From positions 924,129,436-924,193,435 of the forward strand of contig NC_056743.1 of the NCBI RefSeq assembly GCF_019279795.1: 64,000 bases of DNA. Reading direction: 5' to 3'. The stretch is from Protopterus annectens. Its lineage: Eukaryota; Chordata; Ceratodontiformes; Protopteridae. The position numbers and the translations under genes were made by a program. Below are positions 35,521 through 45,178 of the stretch, in pieces. Position 1 is the stretch's first letter. The number at the start of each line of letters is the position of its first letter. The notes under the pieces are model-generated. The model was not told the DNA's origin and made no database searches. It was given only the letters and a program-made list of their open reading frames with translations.

Positions 35521-37404
35521 GGAGGGACTGATGGAGCTGTCCTGACTGATGCGTCAGAAGGTCCACAACTTGGTCCAGGAACCAGGGACCGTCCAATGCA
35601 TACTTGCGAAGAAAGGGGAACCATACTTGATGAGGCCAGTATGGGGCGATTAGAATCATTTTGCTTCCCAAGCAAATCGCTTTCTGAACCACCTTGGGGA
35701 TAAGGGGAACCGGTGGAAAGGCGTATAGCAGACCGGGGGGCCAAGCTTGGACTAGAGCATCCTTGGGGGTCTCCCCCGGAACTGGAATGAGAGAGAAGAA
35801 CTGCTGGCATTTTGCATTGAGGGGAGTTGCAAAAAGATCGCAACATGGGATTCCCCATCTCGTGAAAATCTGTGTTACCACTTTGTGATTCAAGGACCAT
35901 TCGTGTGGGGAGAGAATAGTCCTGCTCAGTCTGTCGGCTATCACATTGGATGTCCCCGGAATGTGTGTTGCCACTAGAAAGCGTTTGGTAGCAATCGCCC
36001 AATCCCATACCTTCATGGCCTCTCTGCAAAAGGGGTAAGATCTGGTCCCTCCTTGCTTGTTCAAGTACCAGACTACCGACATGTTGTCGGACTGAATGGC
36101 AATCGTCCCCTGGGGAAGGTGGTTGTGTAGTGCTTGCAACGTTAGAAGCACCGCCCTCATTTCCAGGATATTGATCTGGAGAAGATTCTCGGAGTGCCAC
36201 GTGCCTTGGACCGACCTGTCCAGATAATGTCCCCCCCCACCCTGTCTGGGAGGCGTCCATAGTCAACGTGGCTGAGGAGGATGGGGGGACGAAGGGTCGC
36301 TCCTGATCCAGGTTGGAGGAATGAAGCCACCAACGAAGATCCTGTTTGCACGTCTCTGTTACCAATATGTGGTGACTGAGGGGGAGGTCTTGATAAGACC
36401 ACTGGGCTAAGAGGAGCCACTGGAGTATCCTCATATGTAACCTTGCCAAGGGAACGAGAAGAATGGTGGCTGACATGGAACCCAACAGCTGCAGGACCAT
36501 TCTCGCTGGAGCTCGACGTCTGAGGAATAACGCCCGCACCTGAGACTGCAATGATGCTATCCTTTCCGCAGGGAGATAGACTCGCATCTGCCTTGAGTCT
36601 ATTTCTGCACCAATAAACAGAATACGCTGTGATGGCAGCAATACGGATTTTGTCCAATTGAAGGTGATTCCTAAGGAGCTGCCTAGGGAGATAGTGGCTG
36701 CTAGAGTTCTTAAGAGTAGATGCCTTGAGGTGGCAGTTAGGAGCCAGTCGTCTAGGTATGGAAACACCTGGAATCCTAGACTTCTCAGGTGAGCAGTCAC
36801 CACTGCCAAACATTTGGTGAACACCCTGGGGGCTGTGGTGAGACCAAATGGCAGTGCAAGGAACTTGAAATGACTGTCCCCTAGGCTGAAGAGCAAGTGT
36901 CTCCTCGACGCCTGATCTACCAGAATGTGATAATAGGTGTCTTTGAGATCTATGGAGCACATCCAAACACCCTTCTCCAGAAGCGGGAGAATGGTTTGCA
37001 AGGTGACCATCCAGAATTTGGACTTTTTCACTGATCGGTTTAACTTGCTGAGATCCAAAATGGGCCTCAAGTCCCTGGTCTGTTTTGGTACCAAAAAGAA
37101 TCTCGAGTAAGTCCCTGATCCGGTCTGATCTGCGGGGACAGGTTGGATGACTCCTTTTTGAAGCAGCTTTGAAATTTCGATGGCTGCCATATCCCGCTGA
37201 CTGGGTGGCTGGTCCGGGATTCTTTGGGATGGTGGGGGGGTTGAGAGAAGGGAATGGTGTAACCTCCGGCGATGATTCGGAGCACCCATTGGTCCTGGGT
37301 GATACTTTCCTAGGCCTTTAGGTGCCTCGAAAAATGACCCCCGACTGGCTCCGGAGCTGCACAGTCGGGCACTCCTTCAGGGATGCTGGAAGGAGGAGAA
37401 GCCA
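35477..37404 (-). pseudogene. Reverse transcriptase-RNase H of DIRS A3
   Basis: A start at about 37,404 (overlapping the gag end) opens the RT lead, 'VGGHFSRHLKAWESI' type, which carries one TAG where relatives have Trp. A shift at the seven-C run (37,234-37,240, complement) moves into the 37,289 frame: 'IPDQPPSQRDMAAIEISKLL', 'LRPILDLSKLNRS', palm 'CSIDLKDTYYHILVD' (residues 111-125), motif C 'PYLDDWLL' (177-184) and RNase H start 'LTMDASQTGWGG'. Near 36,190 the true RNase H moves to another frame (36,160-35,477): 'IAIQSDNMSVVWYLNKQGG' and 'HIPGTSNVIADRLSR'. Catalytic motifs are intact; three lesions would block a single chain. Confidence 0.8.
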
Positions 37405-39710
37405 TGAAAGGACTCGCGGTCTCCAGTGTTGCGGGGGCCTCCGCCGCCTCTGGGATGGCATCTCCCTGAAAAATTTCCCCTCCCTCTGCCTCTAGAAGCG
37501 GAATCGCTCTGCTGCGATGAATAAGACTTTTGAGACTTACGGAACCACATTTTCCCTCCTCTTCGAGCCTTGGGATAAGGTCTGAAGGGAGTGGAAAACC
37601 GGGCCCCTACAGCAGTTAAAGTCTTACCCTCCTGCTCACAGCGAGTCAAAGTGTCCTTTACCTTGGGTCCAAAAAGGGAGGACCCATCGAAGGGGGCATC
37701 GGCAAAGGAAGAATTAAAGGCCTCCGCAAAGTGACACAGGCGTAGCCAGGCTTGTCTCCGTTGAGCAACACCTGTACCCGCCGCTCTGCTCGCTCCCTCG
37801 GCTGCATACGAAATGAGCCCCATGGACAAGTTGGATCGGGAGGACAGGGTAGCCAACTGGGAGTTAACCGTCTGGGCCAACTGCTCAGGTAAGTTACCAG
37901 AGAGGGTATCTGAAAGCTCTTTGACCAGATCCCTCTGCAGTCTCGTAAAATGCGTCAGGTAATTCAGAGACCTTAATGTAAAGGTTGCTGAAGCAAGGGT
38001 GCGCTTCCCGTACCGATCCATGCTCCTAGACTCCTTATTAGGAGGATGGATGGACGTTGAAGCCTCTGCCACATCTTGTTGGGTAGCAGATGCCACCACC
38101 AAGGCATCTACAGCCACACCTTTGGTAAGAAAGTCCTTATCCGGGGGTGCCGAAAGGAATTTATTGGGGTGAGCTGGCACCGGTTCAACAGAATCCGGAT
38201 GTTCCCACGCCCTTCGAGAGATCAAATCCAGGAGCTCATTGAAGGGCGGAGACACCCAGGAGGCGGAGGGCTGAGCCCCGAAGGCCTTGAGGAACACCGA
38301 CTCCTCAGCAGAAGGGGGTTTGGACTGCCAGTCGCCTCGTTGCTTAAGAATTTCCAAGATGTCCACAAAGAATACATCATCCGAGGACGACTTGGGGGAC
38401 CCCTCCGCATCATCGAGGTCGGTATACGAGGTGAGAGACTCATCAGGGGAGTCGACGTGCTTCCTCTTGCACTGTTTCTTCCTCGGAGGTTCCTCCGAAG
38501 ATGCTTCGGAGGGACCTCCAGGAAGAAGGGAACCCCCGATGGGGGTAACCTCAGGCCCCAGGGCTCCGCTGTCATGAGACAGGGGGACTGCAAAGGAACT
38601 AGTCTCCGTGCCAAGGGAAGGTGGTGGTGAGAAGGTAGAAGTGGCCAGAGAGGATTTGGCCAAGGCACTCCTCATGGCCGTGAAGGCGGGACCCCCAGAG
38701 TCCTGGGAAGGTTCAACCCCCAAGGCCACAACAGCAGACAGAACTCCCGCCGCCGACGCACCAAAAGGGAGGCTAGGAACCGAAAGAATTGGTCCAGAAG
38801 CGTCACCCCCGGGGCCGACAGAGGAGGTCCGTGTACCGAACACCGACCCGAAGGGCGGGGTTGGAGTTAGGGTCGGAGCCGACCCTACAGCTTCCACCGG
38901 CTCCACCAACACCGACTCCAACTGTGCCGAAGCTGTTGGAGGAGGAACTAAGATGGCAGGGTGGGAAATCGGCTCCGGAGCCGACTGGGCCGGAGCCAAG
39001 ACCAACTTTTGAAAGACCGGAGACTGAAAGCCTTTGAAGCACCCTGTCTACATCCGAATCGGACATCCTCGACGACCGAGAAGGGACCGACCGGGTCCGA
39101 GTTGACTTCTCTGCCGGCTCCGAAAGACTGGGGGACCGGCTCCGAATGGATTCAAGAAGTATCGGCGCCGAGGGAGGTTCCACCACTACTGCAATTCCCT
39201 CGGAGCCGATGTGGACTTCGGCACCGAAGGGGAAGAGTCTGAGCGGGCAACCTTCATCGGCACCGAAGGCAGTGGAGCCGATGGAGATGACTCGCCTCTC
39301 GACACCCAAGCTCTCGGCTCCGAAGCCAGAGGAGTCGAGGCTGGAGACATCGAGGCAGACCGTTCCGCCCTCAGCTCCGAAGTCCGTGGAGCCGACGGAG
39401 AAGCCTGCCTAGACTTTTTTGCTGTCGGATCCGACGGGCTGGTCGGAGCCGAAGATTTTTTCTTCCTCGACGGGGAAGAAGAAGAAGATAGGGCTTCCTC
39501 TAAAGAAGGGGTAATAAGCCCTTTCAAAATCAACTTATTTTTCCTCTCTTGGAGCACGCGAGAGGAAAAAGCGTGGCAAACGCTACAGGATTCCTGTAGG
39601 TGCTTCGGCCCCAAACAGTATACACAAAGCAAATGGTCGTCCGTAATGGACATTTTGTAAGAGCATTTTGAACATTTTTTAAAACCTGATGGCCTATGTT
39701 CTTTAGACAT
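37377..39710 (-). pseudogene. Gag-like ORF1 of DIRS A3
   Basis: Begins 'MSKEHRPSGFKKCSKCSYKM' at 39,710; a Cys/His head 'LLCVYCLGPKHLQESCSVCH'; then about 350 residues rich in Ser, Pro, Glu and Lys with the repeated 'GAD/GSE' flavour of cggctccga-type codons. The C-terminal folded domain includes 'MDRYGKRTLASATFTLRSLN', 'YLTHFTRLQRDLVKEL', 'QAWLRLCHFAEAFNSSF' and 'APFDGSSLFGPKVKDTLTR', then a basic Gly/Arg tail ('SRGRGRGNFSGR'). Two compensating indels between about 39,290 and 39,000 move the middle out of frame and back. Otherwise open to the TGA at 37,377-37,379. Likely RNA-packaging protein. Confidence 0.8.
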
Positions 39711-40104
39711 GGCTATCTACTTCCACTGAACTTTAAAGAAAGAGAAACTTCAACACTGACTAAAGGCAAGGTCCATCTAAGTTAAACAGGAACACTTGCC
39801 ACCAAGAAAAAAATACAATTTACCACAAAATTGTAACAATTAGAAATGCACAATGAGTAGCTGTTAGACAGCCCTAACTAAAGCGCGAGGGCTAGGCAAA
39901 GGCCCCTCTAACTTAAACGGGATCCTTTACCGTTGACAAAACACAATTTTTACCACAAACTTTTGAAGAAAAACCAGTCACACAACAATAAATAGCTGTT
40001 AAAACAGCTTTTGGGTAATTTTAGCAACATTTCTGACAGAAATTTAAATACTAGAGGCACTTAGCTCAGCCAAGTCCGAGACCACGTCTATGCTGTAGAA
40101 GCAG

Positions 40105-40274
40105 CAAACGAGATCTGGGGAAGCAGTAGTGGGGCATCCTGGGATATGAGGAGGCACAGCCAATAAGAGACTTTGTTCTATAGTATAGCGTGCCGAGTTG
40201 GAGCCGAGGATCGGCTCCGAACCCATCTGTCCCATCTGTACAGAATGTAGGCGAGATAGGATCACATTACATCT
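40105..40274. repeat. Right inverted terminal repeat of DIRS A3
   Basis: 'caaacgagatctggggaagc' to '...ggatcacattacatct'. Complement of the left repeat; the family match to A1 includes 'cgaggatcggctccgaacccat'. Confidence 0.85.
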
Positions 40275-40740
40275 AATCATATGCCTGAAGGCATGGCAGA
40301 ATTGACTGCACAGTGACCATTCAAGAATGGGGTGTTTTTCACAAACATGGTTTAGGTAACTTAAGTTCAAGACTGGCTTCAGGTCCTTCTTTATCAAAAA
40401 GAAAAAATCTTTTTAAGTAAGCAAACAAACATCTTTATTAAATTATCACGTATGACAGGCAATCTTACATTTGTATAAATAAAAGCAAACCATATTAATA
40501 CAACTTTAGTTGCAAACATCATAGATCACAGACCCCATTGAAAGTACTGCAAACATATATCATTTACAATATGCAGTCATTATCAGGTAAGCATTACACA
40601 GCTCATTCAACATCTGCGTTCTTTTAAACCTTGCTCCTCCTCTGCATTTATTGCTCCCACAATTCGCAAGAAAGAAAAAGAACCTTGAGTAGTGATCTGT
40701 CTCTAGCTGATCTGGCTGGACGTTCTAGATGGTTCTTTTA
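40275..40740 (-). pseudogene. DIRS C pol, first part (RT fingers), with L1 tail inserted
   Basis: On the minus strand, 'YSRFFFFL' near 40,690 continues after the inserted L1 tail with 'FFFLIKKDLKPVLNLSYLNHV' near 40,390 and 'HPILEWSLCSQFC' near 40,325, the RT fingers as in A3 'RFFLVPKQTRDLRPILDL'. It is broken at 40,274 by A3. Confidence 0.65.
40410..40672 (-). mobile_element. L1 3' end fragment (5'-truncated insertion)
   Basis: Matches the 3' untranslated part of L1-c (61,360-61,620): 'catctttattaaattatcac', 'gacaggcaatcttacatttgta', 'agttgcaaacat' and 'ttgctcccacaattc' in the same order. Flanks both carry A/G-rich 'aagaaaaa' sequence, which could be the target duplication. It interrupts the RT fingers of DIRS C. 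Confidence 0.7.
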
Positions 40741-41390
40741 ACAATTACTGAACTCATTTTTTGACCACTTTTAACTGGTGGAGGAATACATCAGATGGGG
40801 CTGGGGGAGTGGGAAAAAGGGTAAGTAAATGGCCTCTGGATATTATCCTTCTCACTCAGGAATCCCACATGGTAGTAATCCATGTGGAGGAGTAGAGGGA
40901 CAAACGACCCACAAATGCCTCCAGAGGGGAGCAGTGGGGGAGCCCTTCAAAGACATGACTGCTAGCAGCTGGAAAATGGCCCATGATATCCCTGGTTCTG
41001 AGGACTTCCTTGACCTCTGGGTCTGCATCCATTCAAGGATCCATCTCTGCCTTGGCTGCCCTTTCAGAATAGATTCATGTCAAATCATCAAGAGTAACAC
41101 AAAGAAAACAAAAAACATTCAGTAAAACCACCTTCGATGAACAACTCAGCAATTTTGTTTTTATGTGACACCCCCACTGGACTTTTATACAACAACTCTG
41201 AGGTCACACAACAGTGGAGAAAAAATGCATCAAAAGTATTTTCAGTGAACAGCACTTGCTCTTTTTGCACTGACTGAAATTATATTTGACATGACATGCT
41301 CCCTCCAGAACACAAGTCAAAGGGAGGACACTTTGATTTTTGGAAGTATAGAGACTTGGGCCTATTTTGGTTCTGGCTGTAAGGTCTCTT
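40741..41390. other. Decayed DIRS C sequence, nothing clearly coding
   Basis: The interval separates the RT lead and gag of C. Short minus-strand matches to the gag-RT junction of A3 are possible ('gggctggggg' C-run region near 40,800), but I cannot set a frame. Confidence 0.35.
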
Positions 41391-43520
41391 GGGATTCTCA
41401 AATCTCACTCTGACAACAGATAATTGTCTTCCCATCCTGGTCACATTTCTGCATGTATTCCTTAACAGTCAGGCCAAATAGCAAAAATCCATCATATGGG
41501 ATACTGGTGAAGATTGCTTTGAAGTTGTCTACAAAGCTGCATAAACAGAGCCATGTAATGCACTTCATATAAATGCTACTCTCCACTGCCCAGGCTTCTC
41601 CAGTAGCTGTTTTTTTTTTTTTTTGCATAAGCTACATTTAGAGATTTGTAACACTGTACATCATATTCAAAGTAATTTCACTGAGTCTGGTATGCTGGGC
41701 TCCTTCAGAGTTTCTGATCCTTGTTTGGTTTGGTCCCTCTCAACTCTGTTCATGTGTATGATATAGTTCAAAGCCCTAACTGTAAAGGTGCCAGAAGCAT
41801 ACACCCACTTCCTAGTTAGTCCACTGCCCAAGACATCTAATTGGGTCTTAGTAGCACCAGGGGACCTGTCATCCAGTATTGCCCGTCTGTGGGTGGCCTC
41901 AAACTTTTGTCAGGCTTCCTAGGTATATATTCATACAAGCTGCACTCTTGTCAAGGCTACAGAAGCGTGGCTAAATGAATGAGATGGTCTGTTGGGAGAA
42001 CAACCTAAGATGTAGAGGGTGCCTATAAGCCTGAAACAAAATTCCTTGTTCAGAGAGAGAAGTTAGTGAGCCAGTTACCCTTTTTGTGCATGAGCTCCAA
42101 ATCCTTGCCAAAGGGAACATCCTTAGGTGGAGACTAAGGGGAACCCTCTCTATCATCCAAATCCAAGTCTAATGCAAGTGACTTCAACAGGGAGTCCAAA
42201 TGCTTCCTTTTGCAAGTTCTATTTCCTGGTACATCACATAATGGACTGTCGAAATCAAAGGGCTTTGTAGGCATTTGTGCCACCCTTTTGAGGCCTACTT
42301 CTTAACTTTGACATACTGATGCATGAATGGGCTGAGGAACAGTAAAAGAGGTGTCCAGGGAAGGAGACTGGACATCTGAAGCTTGGTAATCAAGTCTCAG
42401 AGGAGATGAAATCATCCTTATGATCTCAAAGGTGGATCAGATGTCTGCTAGATATGAAGAACCCTCCTCCATCCTAGACGCCATCCCCACCAAAAAGGAA
42501 ATGAAAAAGGAGATCAGCCCCAACACCACAAAAGCCAAGGACCATGAGCCCAATAACAAAGCCACTAAGGGAGGCTCTGATTATGTATGAGTACTCTGCA
42601 TTGAATCAGTGCGATGGAGTTCTACTCCACTCCAAGAACCTGGTATCCAACTGGGACAGATCCACGGATTCCGGCACTGAGGTAGTAGCACCAACTGGCA
42701 CCAAAGATACAGGCTCTGGCACAGTCAGCTGTTCCAAGCATACTGGATTTGATATGTGGGCCAGAGAAGGAGCAAAAATAGGGCAAGTGGGACTTGTCCT
42801 CACTACACACAGTACTGAGGTGGGAGGTATGCCATCCACATCTACTTGTGTCCTCAGGAATGCCCTTATCTGATTTAGATCCTGGTGACAAACCTGCTTT
42901 GAACCTTTGGGAGCCAATGATGGAGTCTCCTCATCAGGCCTTCCATTTTTTTGAGTTCCTCACTATCTCTCTCTCGCTCATTTGTCCCAAGACTTTATTC
43001 TTATCAGCTTTTTTTTTTTTTTTTTTTTTTGTCTTGTATCCCTCAGGATCAGGAGAAAGAAGGCCATTCTTTTCTGAAGGGGGGGGGGGTCAGATGTCCA
43101 CATTTTGAGCATTTTTAAAGCTCTTTTCTCCTTTGTCCTTATCGTCTATAACAAAACTGGAAAAATCATTAACTAGCAAAAATTAATTAGCCCTCATGGA
43201 TCTATAATAGGACCTTTTTCTTCAATACATTTATAAACAAGCTTTAAACCACCACAAAGGAAATACAGTACAATACCCACATTACCGATCTTTAATATTT
43301 AAAGCCCTCACAATATTCAAACTCCAAAAAATCACTCAAATTTCTTTCTCTTCAATCAAAACCTGGCTGAAAAATTCAATCCTGCTCCTCAACTACAATA
43401 AAAGAAAAGTGAAGCTCTTCACTCAAAAACATTTAAATCAAAACCAGTCTTTCTGGAGGGGGGAGGGCAATACATCCACATTTTAAGCATTCTAACGGTC
43501 TTTTCGCCCTTGTCCTTATC
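41390..43520 (-). pseudogene. Gag-like ORF1 of DIRS C
   Basis: C-terminal domain: 'YDGFLLFGLTVKEYMQKCDQ' near 41,500 matches 'FDGSSLFGPKVKDTLTRCEQ' of A3, and an 'YIIHMNRVERDQT' stretch near 41,750 matches 'YLTHFTRLQRD'. The middle is Ser/Thr/Pro-rich. The start region 'MDDKDKGEKT' at about 43,530-43,500 is followed by Cys codons ('KKCSKCGHLT' in the neighbouring copy near 43,110). The start lies in a duplicated segment. Many stops and frameshifts. Confidence 0.55.
43015..43035. repeat. Poly-T tract
   Basis: A run of about twenty T bases ('ctttttttttt' onward). Could be an A-tail on the minus strand or slippage; no element boundary could be tied to it. Confidence 0.7.
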
Positions 43521-43705
43521 GTCCATTATAAAACTGGAAAAAGCACTAATTAGCAAAAATTAATTAGTCCTCAAGGCTCTATAACAGCTTTTTTCTTCAA
43601 TATTTTTATAAATAAGCTTTACACCATAGACCAAGAAAATATAGTATAATACTCAGATGCTCTAACTTTAACATGTACAGCCCTCACAATATCAAAGCTC
43701 CAGGA
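43080..43705. repeat. About 375-bp tandem duplication of gag start, leader and LINE fragment
   Basis: Segment 43,080-43,455 (gag start of C, leader, then a LINE thumb fragment 'SIKTWLKNSILLLNYNK' at 43,360) repeats from 43,456. The second copy has the same gag-start and leader ('aaaactggaaaaa', 'aattaattag', 'agccctcacaatat'), is cut by DIRS B2 at 43,706, and resumes with the LINE part at 49,072. Confidence 0.75.
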
Positions 43706-43890
43706 AAAGTACAGTTGTGTACACTTACCATAAATGTAGATGTTTGAGTGTATTCACTGTTGCAGTCCTTACAAAATGGGGTATCCGGCTCCCGGTAGCC
43801 CACAGTCGGCCAGAATACCAAAGTCCTTGGTATATGACATCGGCTGCCTTCGGTTTAGGCCTGACGACAGGTACAAAAGAAGGCAGCCAA
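43706..43890. repeat. Left inverted terminal repeat of DIRS B2
   Basis: Starts 'aaagtacagttgtgtaca'; from about 43,757 to 43,890 it is the reverse complement of 48,912-49,048 with mismatches. Confidence 0.85.
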
Positions 43891-44003
43891 TGCCATTTAC
43901 TCAGTTTTTCTTGACCTGTCAGGAGCCCCCCCCCCAAAAAAAAGGTTAGACCAGGAAAACAAAATCCAGTCTGTGCCCTAGGAAAAAAGGGGAGATGGGA
44001 ACC

Positions 44004-44108
44004 AGGATTGCAACAGTGAATACACTCGAACATCTACATTTATGGTAAGTGTACACAACTGTACTATGTTCATAGTGTTTCACTGTTGCAGTCCTTACAA
44101 AATGGGTT
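44004..44108. repeat. Internal complementary region of DIRS B2
   Basis: 44,004-44,064 is an almost perfect reverse complement of 43,708-43,769, the left end. 44,065-44,108 is complementary to the right end near 49,025-49,070. Confidence 0.85.
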
Positions 44109-44166
44109 GATTCCAAAAGCCCAGGAAAAAAAACAAAAAACAAAAGGGAGGTGGAACACCCACTGT

Positions 44167-45178
44167 TTAAGGGTTGGTAAGGATGTCCTGCAACACTGCA
44201 GTGGCAAAACCAGCCCTGGACTTAGAAAACAAGGGTAAATTGTAATGTTTAGTGAAAGTGTGTACAGAAGTCCATGTAGCTGCTTCCAGTATGTCCCTAG
44301 TAGGTACACCTCTTAAAAAAGCTGCTGAGGTAGAGGCTGCCCTAGTAGAATGGGTCCTAATACAGCAAGGCAAGGTTCCTCCTCAGAGTAAGTAACAAAA
44401 GTGAATACAATGAGCAATCCACTTAGAAATGGCCCATTTAGAAATAGCTTTGCCGAGCTCCAGGAGCAAAAACTGACCAACAATTGATCCGTCTTTCGAA
44501 AAGATTTAGTCCTGTCCAGGTAAAATCTAAGCTGTCTATGCAAATCCAGGGAATGCAGTAACCTTTCCCCTTTATTCTGAGGATTAGGAAAGAAGGTAGG
44601 CAGGTGGATAGATTGGTTAAGAGTCAGACTAGAAACCCCCTTTGGCATAAAGGAGGGATTAGATCGAAGAGAAACACGATCCACATGGAAGATGATAAAA
44701 GGCTCTACTGCCATTAAGGCCTGCAGCTCAGAACTCTTCTAGCTGAAGTAACAGCCAAAGGAAAGGCAGTTTTCCAGGAGGGAAACTTCAGGTCTGTTGA
44801 GGCAGCTGGTTCAAAAGGAGGCAGAGCAAGTTTCTCAAGTACAAAATTAAGATCCCAAGCAGGAGTAGGTGCCCTTCTGGGAGGCTTTAAATTGCTAGCT
44901 CCCCTGAGGAATTGTTTCATCAAGGGATGAGAGAAAAAGGGATGCTCAAAGGAGCAATGAGCAGAAATAGCTGAAGCATGGATTTTGATAGAAGAACAGG
45001 AAAGTCCACCATTAAGCAAGCCTGCCAGATAGTCAAGAATAAGAGGAAGAGTAGGTTGAGAAGGGTCTTCCCCTCTATGAGAATGCAAATTTTTCCCCCC
45101 TCCTGAACCAAGAGATCTGGTATCAGGGGAAGATGCCAAGGCTGAGGATGGGAGAGACTGCGAAGTAGTGGATAGCAA
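44167..45178 (-). pseudogene. Tyrosine recombinase of DIRS B2
   Basis: 'LILDYLAGLLNGGLSCSSIK' near 45,040, 'DLNFVLEKLALPPFEPA' near 44,850, 'AVTSARRVLSC' near 44,740 with the first Arg, and after a frameshift 'HVDRVSLRSNPSFMPKG' near 44,690. HxxR lies in 'HSTRAASTSAAF' near 44,355 and Tyr in 'HTFTKHYNLPLFSKSRAGF' near 44,270. The N-terminal 'KWKRF' segment present in relatives is missing, apparently by a short deletion near 45,110. Frameshifts near 44,714 and 44,400. Confidence 0.75.

Larger units (their letters stand above)
33990..40274 (-). mobile_element. DIRS element A3, about 6.3 kb, best preserved
   Basis: All DIRS parts are present with few lesions: right and left inverted terminal repeats, gag, RT-RNase H, recombinase and internal complementary region. 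Coding frames run for hundreds of codons (945 and 542). It has higher GC in gag than its surroundings. It interrupts the RT gene of DIRS C between the 'KKDLKPVLNLSYLNHV' block (40,390-40,340) and the 'YLDD' block (33,800). The low number of stops suggests it is the youngest DIRS in the window. Confidence 0.9.

Noticed and set aside
34452..37289. A 945-codon open frame read as one intact DIRS polyprotein
   Set aside because: Comparison with A1, B1 and B2 shows that the stretch after the RNase H start (about residue 365 to 590) is out of the RNase H frame, which continues instead in 36,160-35,477. The frame joins true RT and true recombinase through a shifted middle.
37289..37379. Gag-UGA-pol read-through in A3, since the 945-codon frame runs in frame back to the gag stop
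   Set aside because: The conserved RT lead ahead of the C-run lies in the +1 frame, not in the gag frame. The in-frame continuity after the UGA therefore depends on the C-run indel and is coincidental.
38076..39660. Long plus-strand frames (up to 184 codons) opposite A3 gag
   Set aside because: They lie antisense to a GC-rich, low-complexity gag region and show no recognisable domain; open antisense frames are expected from such composition.
34452..40274. DIRS A3 as an endogenous retrovirus
   Set aside because: It has inverted rather than direct long terminal repeats, a tyrosine recombinase in place of a DDE integrase, no aspartic protease motif and no envelope gene.
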